Source of the DNA: Ustulina deusta
Taxonomy: Eukaryota > Ascomycota > Sordariomycetes > Xylariales > Xylariaceae
Length of the DNA: 64,000 nt
Reading direction: 5' to 3'
Assembly (NCBI GenBank): GCA_023159155.1
Contig: JAJNNX010000015.1
Location: 744,001 to 808,000, forward strand
The notes under the pieces: generated by a model
The model's input: only the letters and a program-made list of their open reading frames with translations
What the model was told of the DNA's origin: nothing
Databases searched by the model: none
Program-made: the position numbers and the translations under genes
Part shown: piece by piece, positions 33,249 through 45,071 of the stretch
How positions within the stretch are numbered: position 1 is the first letter of the stretch
How the letters are laid out: each line of letters starts with the position of its first letter

Positions 33249-34190
33249 TAAAGGTGACGTCGATGAGATGGATCCAGAGAGTGAGCGAGAGGAGTATCAA
33301 AGTGAAATTCGCTCAGCCTGCAGCTGAACACATGCACTCATAGTTACTCTGGTCAAACATTGGCATGGTCATTGCGTCTGACATTCATTTCAGTTCGTTG
33401 AAACGTAGTCAGTCAGTCCCTGACAAGCTTGCTTACTGTGTTGCTATTCTAGGACATTTATGCTGGGTCCTTCCACCTCACCTCTTCCCGTTCAGGGCGA
33501 AGGACACTAGCTAGAGCCAATGGTGAGGCTCTAAAATGGACTATGAAGAGAATAGATCGTCGTCATTAGCTTACCTAGCTCGTCGCAATCTGTCCCCTTC
33601 AACCCGAAGGACCCGGCATCTTTCATATAGGCACCAGTAATGAGTTATACCGCCCAAGCGACGACAGAATTTACTATAGTAGTGTAGTGTAGCTACGGGG
33701 ATTCATGCAACCTTGAAATGAAATGTTCTGCTTATTCGTGTGAATGATGACAACGACTACCCGAATACTCCACGGCACGCATCAGCCATGTTGGGTGGAG
33801 TCATCTGCCAAGTAAGCGAGCACCGAGGAGTGCATTGGATAATACCGAAGCGTCAGCGGTAACCAAGAACTGGATGTTTCCAAGACCCTGGGAGCGCCAC
33901 TAACGGCGTCCCAGAGAGCATAGCCCGTACTATAGGTACTTGCATAAGTCAGTAAGTACCTTGAGGCTACTAAGGTACATAGGTACAAGGTATTTGACGG
34001 GACGATTATCCAATTAACACTATCGGCAAAGCAAACTCCAGTGCAGTACACTAGATATGAGAGTGATTCATTGGTTCATTGATTCATCAGTCAGTTATCA
34101 CCAGTTCACCAGTTCTGTTCAGAAAGCCAATACCTGAAATGCCGAACATGGTCATCTGCCGCTCTAAATCTGCCTGCTCAACCCACTAAC
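33249..34190. other. Intergenic region
   Basis: Promoter side of the HdeD-like gene and 3' flank of the Ppo gene. A TAGGTA-type cluster lies at 33935-33995 (TAGGTACTTGC...AAGGTACATAGGTAC). No gene seen. Confidence 0.5.
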
Positions 34191-37100
34191 CTAACCCAGC
34201 AGCTCTGCCTTGCGCTTCTGAAGGAGGAAATAATACTGCTGCATCTCCACCTGCTGCGTTGGTTGCCTCTCACCCTTGAAGCTACCCGTACCGTGACCGT
34301 CGAAATGGAGCTTCCAGGCTGCGAGACAAGTCAGAATCAATTCTCGAGGAGGGAACGTGGACGAGAAGCCGGGAGGGGCGAGCTTACTGTTTGCATCGAA
34401 GGCAAGGTATGACCAGCTATCATTGAGATAGGCCTTCTCGGTGCCGACACGGATAGTCCGGACCTGTCCCATCTGACCCGGAGCGGGACGGAGCTGCTTG
34501 AGATCCGCGGCAAGTCGCACGAGGCCGACGACAAACGCGAGCGCCAGGTCCTTGCCCAAGCATTCGTGCTGGCCGAAGCTGAATGACGACACTTCGCCAA
34601 TCTTGCGCTTGGGGTTGAAAGCGGCTGCGTCTTCGACTTCCGCTCCGTTTCGTCCGGCCTCGGCCTGGGATTCGGTTAGCAATTTTCGGGGGCAGGGAAT
34701 GGCATTGAAGGGGCGCGCGCGGAGTGGAATCCGGCGGCGGGAAATACTCACAAGCAACATGACGATGGCGTTGCCCGGCTGCACCTGTTTGCCCTCGAGC
34801 TCACCCGGCGCGACGGCGACACGCATGTTACGCTGCGAGCTCGTGAGGCGCTGAGCCTCCCTCACGTACTCATGAATGCCGGCGTCATCGCCCTTCAGCG
34901 CAAGAGCCTGTACTTGGGCCCATATCGACGCGTTTTCGGGACGCAAGAAGAATTCCAGCACCTCGTAGAACTACTCGGACAATTAGCATCCAACATCCAA
35001 CCGAACAAGCTATGCGAAGTATTGAGGAAAGCATGGGGAAGCTGACCGTCGTGACAGGGGCCCCAATACCGCCAAAAGCGGTCAGCCAAAGATTATCTGT
35101 GACGCGCTCTGCCGAGTTGCCCTGGGCGAGCAATTCATCGATGATCTGGTACCCGCAGGAGCGCAGTGAGCCTTTCTTGAGGTAAGCCTTGCGCGAGAAT
35201 GTGTTGGACAGAGCCGTAGCAATGCCGAGGCCAAGGCCTCGTCCGCGTGACACCTCGTCGACAAGTTTGCGAGTGGTGTCGGTTATAACTTGGGCGCCTT
35301 CCTGGGCACGGCGACGACGATTCCAAGCCTGGGCAGGGTCACTGTTGTTTACACCCCAGATGCGGATATTCAAGAGGTGCGTGTAGAATTCCGTCGCACT
35401 GAGAACACCGTCCGGATTCTCGTCGCTCTTCAAATCGAAATAGAATAGGTCGGATAGCAATCGCGCGTTCAAAGGAATGGCAATGTCGCGGATGATATCG
35501 ATTTGGTTCAGGCCCTCCTTGAGCGTGAATGTCTCCTTCTGGATGAGCTCTGTTCCAACACGTTCCACAAATTCATGGATGGCGTTGTGGAGGTCCGGAA
35601 CCTTCCTCAGCGCCTTCTGCATGTTTGCGCGTTCCTGGAAATTGGAGGGCGCATCGCCAGCCAGCTATGAGAGATGCAGAGTTAGAAATCGCCGCTTATG
35701 GGAAAGGCTCAACGCGTTCTTGGGGGTGAGGGGCGGGTTTGGGAGCGCGCAGGAGTGTATGGGTATATAGAAGCCAAAATTCGCTAGATCGGGAAAGAGA
35801 CAAATCAGAATACGTACCATGAACCAGCTGAAATCCTTCTTGCCTGGGAACAAGGTGTTCAACGGCGCAACCCAGGGAAGAACATATTGCTTGGGATTGC
35901 TGAGCACTTGTTTGATGGCTGCGCTCGTGGTGACGACAATAGGCGTCGGCGGCGGCTTGGGATCATCCAACGTGAACTGGGCTAGAGTGCCGAGCTCCTT
36001 TGCGATCGCAGCATTCGCCTTCTTGGTATACATGGGCTGCATGACAGCAACTGAGTTAAACGGGAACCACCCTGGGAGGCCACGCTGTATTAGCTTGTAC
36101 AACATAGAGCCGCCCATGGTCTTATCATCTGACTGCACTTCATTATAGCCCCAGCTAGTCAAATTCGAGACGGTGTAATCAAGCGTGTTGAATCTGTCTG
36201 AACGCACGAGGGTGACAGCGTCGGACAGCACAGCTCTTCCCAGTGTATAGGTGGGACAGAGGCCAGTGCCGGTATTTCTGACGGGCTTGGTGTCTTCAAT
36301 CATCAAGCCTGGGTAGAATTCGACCATATCCGGAGACTATGTGCTGGTGTTAGGAATTACTGCTTATTGGCCAAAACGGGAAACGAAAGGCTCGAGGGTA
36401 CGTACTGTGTATAACTGCTCAAGAATGCGCGCGATCTCCGGGTCAGAGTTGATGTCGGTGAACTTCTCCCATCGCTTGAGCCCGAAAAAATCACGGAACT
36501 CGTTCAACGATGCGATCTGCCACTTGCGGGCTTGGTTGATACCGAGTATCTCAACAATCTTGAGAGCCTTGGGGACCATGCGAGCACCGAACATGCCGGC
36601 GGGGTCATCCATCGCCTCTTTCAATATACGGGCTAGGTCGGCGTCCTTGAATCTGCCGTCTGCTTGACGTTCTAGTCCGTCAAATGTACGGACACTGGGA
36701 TCTTTCGGAATGCTCTGCTCGAAGGCCAGGAGAGCTTGGCCGAGTTCAGCCCAGCTAACGTCCTTGAGGTCATCTGGCTCACGGCCAGGGAACAGCTTGA
36801 GGAAGAAGCCGTTAATCCAGGCCTCGTCCTTCTTGGAAATGCATGAATGGAACCGATACAGAAGATTGAACTCGACGCTGACCTGGTTACCCACGCCCCG
36901 TGGAACACCTTCGCCGTCGTATTGCTTGGTGATGTCAACACGCGGGTCCAAGGTCCAGTCGCTCTTAGAGTGGTGTGTATTGGTAATGGCCCTCAAGTAG
37001 TCGTGCAAGCTGATGTTGACGTATAATCCGCCAACAATGAGACGAGCCGTATTGAAAAGGTCATGATCTTGTTTGGCGACTGCTTTGGCCTTGTCTTCTG

Positions 37101-38153
37101 GGCTTGCATTTTCTGAACAAGCTAGAGTAAAGCGGCCGTTCTCGTTTATCTTGAGCAAGATATCGGCAACATAATTGTGCATGCGGTTGTATAGAACCAA
37201 CATGACATTGACTCCAGCAGGCTGTCCAAGCAGACGCTTCTCGTGGAAGGTATCAGGCTTTAGCTTGCCCTCCTTCATGGTTCTGATCTCTAACTGATCG
37301 CGGAGACTAGAACCGTAAAGAGGCGCCAGGTCCAGATAGGAAGACACGTCAGATATGTTCATGTCTGTGCGACTAGTTCGAAATATGTCATGGATAATGA
37401 TCGACGCATGGTAAAACAGCATGGAGGAGATGCCGGCCGGGTTTTCCTTGAAAGTGTCGTCCTCACGAGCCATCAGGAGATCAAACAACAGACCAGGGTC
37501 GGGTTTGACACCATGAAGTCGTTTGGTGTTTCTCACTGACTTGGCGTAAGGTGTACCCGCTTTGCCGAGGTTTGGCTGCAGAATGTTGTTGAAACTACCG
37601 TCGGGCATGCGGTAATGATGAAGGCCATCTGGAGCTTGCGGAACTATCTCACGGAGAACAATGTCACTATCCGGTGCTTTGAACTCAATGACATCAGAGG
37701 GTTTCGGCTCCGACGTAGTGGCCGATGCTCCGGGGCCCACGACTTCATACTTGACATCACCCCCAACGTAGCTCAAAGGTGGGTGTTGGAGATTGCCCCA
37801 GAGGGTATCAATAAGTTTGTTTGTCAGGTGAGTTCGAGCAGCCGAAGTAGAGGGCAGAGAGGTGAGGATGCCGATCAACAGCTCAGTGGTACTACTGTTT
37901 GTTAGATTTGCTTGGTTTCCATATTCGATTGTGATTCAACTTACCCCTTCTTATCATCTAGAGGTTGCCCCGGGTTCATGAGTTCCTTGATCAGTCCCAC
38001 AATATCCTGAACTGAGGCCTGACTACGAATACCGGAGTAGTCTTTCAGCAGGTCTGTAGCAACCTTCACAGGATCTGAGAGGAAGTCGGATGCGGACTGT
38101 TGTTGGGGGTCCGCGTAGGCCTCACCGGCCTGGAACTTCTCCTCTGAAACCAT
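34191..38153 (-). CDS. Psi-factor/linoleate oxygenase (Ppo family; dioxygenase-P450 fusion)
   Basis: Seven exons: 37945-38153, 36406-37894, 35818-36336, 35047-35664, 34752-34970, 34388-34664 and 34191-34318, giving 1152 residues. The N-terminal heme peroxidase/dioxygenase half has distal His about 238 (IIIHDIF) and the catalytic Tyr about 416 with proximal His about 419 in EFNLLYRFH (YRWH in characterised PpoA-type enzymes). The C-terminal half is cytochrome P450-like, with heme-thiolate Cys about 1053 in FSFGQHECLG. Such enzymes oxygenate linoleic acid to a hydroperoxide and rearrange it (diol synthases) or convert it to an allene oxide, making oxylipins that control sporulation. The P450 Cys argues against a PpoC-type inactive domain. 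The I-helix region reads WLTAFGGIGAPVTT and lacks the Asn-x-x-Gln pair of diol synthases. Product specificity is open. The last two introns are stop-free multiples of three. Confidence 0.9.
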
Positions 38154-39747
38154 TTTCTGCGTCTTAGATCTAGCAACACTCGCCCACTTAATGACTATAG
38201 CTTGGAGCAGAGGCTTGAAAGAAACTAAATTGCAATTCCTCTTTTCTTACATTCTACAGTAGTTTCATTTATACCAAGGTATGGCTCCAAATAGCTACTC
38301 GACCCTATATTGGTCGATCATACCTATTGGCCGCGAGGTGTACTGAACCCCTCACTTTGATGCCAGTTACCACCCTCCCCCCCGGCCATCCTTCGATGAG
38401 CTGGCTCACAGGTTGCATCTGCAAATATGCGTGTATGTTGTCCATTGACAAAGCATGTGAGCAGCCACTGGCCTGATTTTGAGAGTTACTCGCGCTGAAT
38501 AGCAAAATCTAGACCCAAATTAGTAGATGCTGCTTTGCTCGGCATGCATGAGCAATCCATTTTTCAAGCCATCAGTCGTCATTTTTACCTCACTTCATAT
38601 GCCCCTACCTACAGGTTATGCTACGATCATATTGAGGCGTATTTAGAGAGCCGGTGTGCCCGAGCTGGAGCTAGCTCAAGACGGGTTGCATGACCATGCA
38701 CTAACAACGATAGCGGCAAGAGATTTATTCTCAACCAAAGAATTACATTGAGTAGGGCTGTCCGGCTTGAGACATGGAGAGGCGGCGGTGATGGGATGAC
38801 TGTGCCAGCGCATGAAGGCTTCCGGCTGAACGATGGTTCATACTAAGTAGCTGTAAACGTTACACATAATAAGTATATGCATATGTGAACCGGTTCAAGC
38901 TACGAATATTTGGAGCATCAAAAGAAATGATTGGCTGAATAAATCCCTGCGAGTACAAACTGCATGAAGCTTCGGGAACCTGGCGTGTTCATTCCAACGG
39001 AACATGCAATAAAGCCCGAGGGGGGACTACATGAACAGATCTCTTCCCAGTCGCCGAGTTCATCGTCGTGTTGGTAGTTCCGGAACTCGGATGGAGTGCT
39101 ACTATATTAGCGTACCACCTATCTGCCTGAATTCCAGATGGGCCAGTCTAGTAGTAGGTAGTATATCATGAGCTGTGTGTGCAAGAAGTCAAATTGGGTG
39201 ATTTGCCAAGGGTCTGTTCTCTTCCGAGCCAGCTGAACATCCACTCTGTCCAGTCAAAATGCACCTAAAAGTAATCTGCATATGTATTGCCAAGTATCTC
39301 AACAACCTCCACAATATAACTAGCGGCTAGCTGAAGCCATGCAGCGCAACGCTAGACCTTCCAACAGGCGAACATGTAGGTCGTATAGGCGCACAGTGTC
39401 ATGTCCGCAGCGGGCGCCTATCAACACAACACCTACCTTCTGCAGCCAGTCACCAAAAAGGAAAAGCAAATTTTACACCGGTGACAGGCAAGAGGATGGG
39501 CATCGAATACCCGGGCTAGGCGACGGTGGGTGGGATCGATCGGGATAGAAGTACGCGAAAAGTGAGAGACACACAGATCAACGGACGAGAATGGATTTAT
39601 GAAGTCGGTTGGCTCGTCTAGAGCATCATTGTTGTACTACATAGACTTTGTTTAACAGCCAAGGTTCACTTGATCTCAACCCATCTCTCCTCCCCCTCCT
39701 CCTCCTCCTCCTCTCCCTCATTTTCCCACTGCTTCCCGTTAGTGGCG
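38154..39747. promoter_or_regulatory. Divergent intergenic region, Ppo / DUF2235 gene
   Basis: About 1.6 kb between divergent starts. The last part (39688-39722) is a CT-rich leader of CTCCTC repeats directly upstream of the DUF2235 start, a common fungal promoter element. No gene seen. Confidence 0.5.
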
Positions 39748-42046
39748 ATGCCTTCTATTAACGGCTCAAACGGCCAAACAAACGGGATGAATTCCGCTAG
39801 GCAAATGGAAGCACTCCTTGAGCCCAGGAAGTTGGTATTATGCTTCGACGGCACGGGCAATACGTTCAGTGGCTCCAATGCAGATACGAATGTCGTCAAG
39901 ATCTTGAATAAACTAGATCGTCACGCCCCTCACCAGTTTCATTACTACCAAAGTGAGTCTAAACCATACAACAACCTAAGGCTCACTACTTACAGGGTTG
40001 ACAGCTGGGATTGGCACGTATGATATCAATGAGAAGTCGGTAAACAAGTCATGGCTTGGTGAAGTGCATAGCTCCATTGCCATGACCATTGACCAAGGTA
40101 TTGGAAACACCTTTGATGCCCATGTGATGGCTGGGTATCGCTTCTTGATGAAGTTCTACGATACTGTAAGTTGCCACAATATACCAAGGACAATGTATCG
40201 TCTACTTACTAATCTATATGACCTGAAGAATGCGAAAATCTATATGTTCGGCTTCAGGTTAGTACTCCGGAGTTTGCTATGCCCCCTTTTGACCTACCTC
40301 GGAAGTACGAGCTGCCTAATCAGGCGTTTCTACTCCTGCAAGCCTCCGAAACCAGCTTGTACTATTTACTGGAAATGGCAATTACTGACCCCAGATTTCT
40401 AAATAAAGTCGAGGAGCTTTCACGTAAGTTACACTACCTATTCTAGAATAGTCCATGTTTCAATGCACCTGTAGGGCGCAGGCCTTGTTTTCAAGGATAT
40501 TACCGAACAAAAAAGAAAGATAGGATGCTGACGCATATTAACAGTGCCAAATTCCTCGCTCGTATGGTCAACACTGTAGGATTGTTGTGCAAAGGCAACG
40601 AGGAAATGGTTCCTTTCGCGTACCGCCTCTATCAGCGTTACCTAGAGGGCGAAGTCGAAGACTTCACAGCTCAACAAGTAGAATGTGACGATGACGACTG
40701 CCCATCTGCCAATGAGGATGGAGCTAATCCCATGCTGGAGGATAATGAAGCGGGTGATCACAGCCCTCACGGGCACAATTTCGAACGTGCACATAACGAG
40801 ATCACCGCCTTTAGCAACACCTTCTGTCGCAAGGAGACGGTGACCTACATGTCGGGGTCCAAGGAGGTAACCGAGGATAGAAACATTAAAGTGTACTTCC
40901 TCGGTATCTGGGATTGCGTCAACTCAGTTGCACCCCTGGAGCGACGCACGCCTGTGCCTGTGCCTGTTAAAGGCACGGCACAGTATGTCCGGCATGCTGT
41001 CTCTGTTGATGAGCGCCGAGTCAAGTTCAAGCCGGCTTTACTGTCTCAAGACATCCGCGCAACAGCCGACGACGACGAGGAAGATTTGAAGGAGATTTGG
41101 TTTCCGGGTTGTCATGGCGACGTAGGGGGAGGGTGGCCTGCCGTGGCCGAGCATCCTCTTGACACCAACGCGGACTCCTCTAAGTGGACTGTATGGCAGA
41201 AAGTCAGGAATCTCTTCACAACGCGCAAACCAACAGAAGCAAGCAAAGATGTCCGCACCGACCCATTCCAGATGAGTGACGGTAAGTAATTAATTATTGG
41301 AGTCATTTTCTTTTTGTCATAGTCGTTTCAAGACTGCAACGAATCCTGTTTAAGTTAGAAATTTGTCTTGGAAGTTTAGTACTCTTCAGAAAAACTTACA
41401 GAGCTCGTTGAAGACGGCAATTACTGACAATGAATGTTATAGTCCCGCTGGCGTGGATGATCCGCGAGCTCGAGCTCGTCGGGGAAAACGATAAAGGGGC
41501 CGCCATTCAGTTCTCCAAGAACTTGGCAGGCTTCAAACGTGCATTCCAGAAGAGCAAGCATCAAGCATTGACAGGAGTGATGCATGACTCGCTCAGTTTC
41601 GGCTACGGGACGGGGTTTTTCAAGGTGTTATTGTGGAAATTCATGGGTGAGTACTCCTTGCGACCTATGTCTCTCCCCTGTTCTCGCTCCCACAACTTGT
41701 AAATCTGGCCAGAAGCTGACAATAAGCAGAAGTGTTACCTATTATCACACGATGGGAGCTGGAGAAGAACATCTGGGTCCACGTTCGCTTTCCTCTCAAC
41801 AACGGCGCTCCTCGGGATATCCCACCTGATGCTGTTCTACACGAGTCGCTTATCTGGCGGTTGAAGAACGACCCTTCGTACTCCCCGAAGAATAACAATG
41901 GCGGGCATTCGCCATCTTGCCTCAAGCATAAGGGTGCCATCGCAGCATTCAACGAACTTGACGAGTCGAGCTCCGGTATTACAACGCAGGCGACACCGGA
42001 CCCCGACCACCGAACATACGTCTTCGCCAATCCGCATCGAGGGTAG
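39748..42046 (+). CDS. DUF2235 alpha/beta hydrolase (Tle1-like)
   Basis: Seven exons: 39748-39952, 40005-40165, 40229-40257, 40409-40423, 40545-41281, 41443-41646 and 41730-42046, giving 555 residues. DUF2235 is an alpha/beta-hydrolase family whose bacterial members include type VI phospholipase effectors; fungal members are widespread and uncharacterised. Landmarks are [13 protein letters not shown] near residue 28, YYQTGIGTYD near 70, the nucleophile elbow [16 protein letters not shown] with Ser about 132, [13 protein letters not shown], and [13 protein letters not shown]. Ser, an Asp and the His of GCHGDVGGG suit a catalytic triad. The elbow is split by introns: GF-S(2 bases) in exon 3, SRGAFT in a 15-base exon, TAKFLA in exon 5. 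The start at 39748 is chosen over an upstream Ser-rich extension in the CT-rich leader. A lipase role is inferred. Confidence 0.83.
40409..40423 (+). other. 15-base microexon of the DUF2235 gene
   Basis: Reads TCGAGGAGCTTTCAC between AAATAAAG and GTAAGT. With the flanking AG and T it supplies Ser-Arg-Gly-Ala-Phe-Thr of the nucleophile elbow. Skipping it would still keep the frame (15 bases) but delete the SRGAF core. Confidence 0.75.
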
Positions 42047-42883
42047 TTAATGGAAGGTCATATGAGAGGTTTGTGTGTGTGTATGTTGTGTGTTCTTGTT
42101 GTGTTCCTTTGTATCACAAGATCGTATAGTCGATGCTATCATTCCTTTCTTCTAGAAGCAAACTGTAACAGTGCTCTCAATACCCCCATAATATCATTTA
42201 CGTTTCTGCTCTTCCATGTCACCTGGCTTTTGTTTCCTTTAGCTTCGTATACTTGGATGTGAAACTACCCAAGAGGAGATGTGCAACCTATCTATGTCTT
42301 TGACGAATGATTTACTAACCACGGCGCCGAATATCTGAGCAAGCAATTTTAGACCCCGTAACACAGAAATCTGTCGTGGAAATTGTTCTTAAAATATCGC
42401 CGCTACCATCCGTAACACTCCGGAAGTCTTACAGATATCGTGACATACGTCTCGTAGTGACACATTCGTATGTGAGTCCTCTAAACATGAGAGATGGGAA
42501 GCACGATCGGGGCTGCCGCGTATTCACATGGCCACAATATTACACGATCTATGCAGCTGCCCATAATTACATCCGGATTTTCGCTTTCACTCTACGTATC
42601 TAGTCATACCTTGCTCGGTGGGTTGGGCGGACCGAATACTCGGGAGTGACTTGCCTCGGACCGAGAAAATAAATCTCCCGTCGCTTCAGAAATGATTCTC
42701 CTCGCGACACTTAGGACATAAATATCTAAGCTTGAGAACTCCTATCTGCGAAACTTCAGCTACCCACCGCCGAGACAATCAACATAACTAGATTACCGTC
42801 GAAAGTGACTCACTACGCCTTTTTCGTTCCCCATCTGCCTCCAATAGAAGCCGTGGTAGCTGAAACTTCAACGGCCGCCAACA
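42047..42883. other. Intergenic region
   Basis: 3' flank of the DUF2235 gene with TG-rich tract (42068-42090), then promoter of the secreted protein. No gene seen. Confidence 0.5.
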
Positions 42884-43762
42884 ATGCTCAAGATAATCTC
42901 CGCTCTAGTCTGGTGTTCTCCCCTTTTGACCATCATTCAATGCGTTCCAACAGGACCCGATACGGTGGCTCTAGCCAGCCGAGCCACTGGTCATGAAGGC
43001 GCCGCGACCGAGCCGGGTGTCGTCGATTATTGCGGTGGCTTGTATGATCAAACCATAGGAACAAGTAAGTAGAGAATTATACCACGTCAATCGACACCTT
43101 CAACGATCTAATGCCTCCGCAGCCGGCGACAAAGAGGAGGGTCCTGGTTTCTGGATTACCAAGCTAGACGACTCACCAGATGTCAAGTACTTTCTCTATG
43201 AGAATAGCCGAGATCAGCACCCATGGAAGTACCTTTCAGTAAGTTCCTCTGCTCCTAGTTGCTGTCGTATGTTGCGACGAATCTACCTAACTCCGCCAAG
43301 ATTCCTACAGGCGACAGGGCGTTCGTGTCGGTTTGCAACACCTGGCAAGGGCGCGTCGTCCGCGGTAGGATACCATTCAACACAGATGGCAACGTACATA
43401 ATCTCGGCACATGGTTCAGGTCAAGCATCGGCCCGAACGGCTGGATGTGGGGGGATATCAGCTTTCTCGAAGGCTGCGATGGAGGCGGCAGCGTAGCCAG
43501 TACGGATGGTTCTAATGTCATGCGTTCGTGCTACCAAGATTTACTTACTGGCGCACCCAGTTCAGCGCTTGAAGTTAAGGCGACGGGTTCCATGGTCCTT
43601 GCCAAGACAGTTGGAGACACACCAAACCAGGCAGCCAAAGACTGGGAGTTGTCTCAGTGCAGCACAGGTCAAATCTGGATGAATGGGAGCAGCATCAGTG
43701 GCCCCGTCATTGCGTCGACAAATGGACGGTTGGAGTTTGTCTTTTACAAAGGCAGGCCCTAG
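42884..43762 (+). CDS. Secreted protein, unknown family
   Basis: Three exons: 42884-43064, 43123-43238 and 43301-43762, giving 252 residues. The start context is good (CCAACAATGC) and gives a signal peptide (MLKIISALVWCSPLLTIIQC). The mature part contains DYCGGLYDQ, PGFWITKLDD, FVSVCNTWQGRVVRG, NGWMWGDISFLEGCDGGG and VIASTNGRLEFVFYKG. Cys spacing and a Gly/Trp-rich beta-like character suggest a compact extracellular fold, with some resemblance to thaumatin-like proteins around the FLEGCDGG segment, but I cannot assign it. The second acceptor (CTAACTCCGCCAAG) is close to its branch site and is the weakest junction; the alternative CAG ten bases on breaks the frame. Function unknown. Confidence 0.68.
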
Positions 43763-45071
43763 GCATATTGATACTCGAGAGAAGAGCAGAGAGAGAACGT
43801 GCTCAATGGAATCGCGGTAGCTTTAGATGAAGGGACACTTGTAAAATCTCACATAGGAACCTCTGAACTGAGTTTGTAGTGAAGTGTTCATTGTGATAGG
43901 GTCGTGGGGTGCGTATTGGCATTTTACATGTTCTCTTCATTTTACACGTCTAAACAATTCTTTATGTCGCTCTTCACATGGGCGCCTACCACACTCGAAA
44001 AATCTAAGACCCAATTGATACTGGTCTGTTCACCATGACGGCAAACCTCCTGAGTTCTGCATTCTAGTGGCTCACCTTCTAGCCTTTTATAGGCCACAGA
44101 ATCCTACGGCATTTTTGAACGGCATAGCTGGCTGGATTTAGAAAATCTGATGACCTCTCAAGTCGACAAAACGTTCGCCCCTTCAGAAATGGGCCTGACA
44201 CAGTAGGACAACCAGTATCGTGAACACGTGAATGTAGGGCAGAGTGACGGAGTTACAGACTAAAGATGGCCTGCTGATGCTTAATATCGGGAAGAAAAAA
44301 GAAGATCTCAGATTGGACAAATTCTGGCAGTTTGATTCAGGAATGGTCTGCATTCGACTCACTGAGCGCGGCAGTGTCGCTAATCATCATTGATACACGA
44401 ACAAGTGCCCACTCAGATTACGGACCCTGTGGCTTTGTGATACACCCTCATAGATTCGGGCCGAGAGAAAATGAGGCAGCAGCCAAGGTGCGCCGCTTTA
44501 GGATCCAAGCCACTATGTGTCCCTTCAGCTACCCCGGTTATTAACCTAAATAATCTCGCCTCGGCTGGTTAGCTGCAATATTAAGTATTTAGGTTTTATA
44601 CATGGTTACGTGTAACGCGGCCGCGATGAGTCAGGAGCTGTTTATGTGCGGAGTGTTTTATATAGCCTCTCTAGAGCAAGTCACCCGATAAAATAATAGG
44701 TGAGGTTTCTCTCGTAACCTTTTTTGCGTGCTAGTGGTTAAGGAGCTATTTTCATCGCACTTCTCTTTAGGGTAATCCTGGACTACAGCTCTTTATATCC
44801 TCACAAGAACCACCACATCTTGAGCTAATAAGTCATCAACCTCGAGAGAATCAAATACAAGCCGGGTTTAATTATACCCAAAGTAGAGCTAGAACTCCCC
44901 ACTAGGAATTCTAAGCTAAGATGTATAGATTTACCGTAGATAATTTTAGGTAAACACGAATATCCGGTTAAATTGTGAACCTAATGCCATGTACCAGCAG
45001 TAACTCAATCGAGAAGCGGCTTTCTTCTCTATACAATGCCGGCCCCCCCAGATGAAGTACGTAAAGTCTGC
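43763..45071. other. Convergent intergenic region
   Basis: 1.3 kb between the 3' ends of the secreted protein and pectate lyase genes. The 44.57-44.98 kb part is TA-rich and stop-broken in all frames, possibly a mutated repeat relic; no element could be identified. Confidence 0.4.
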
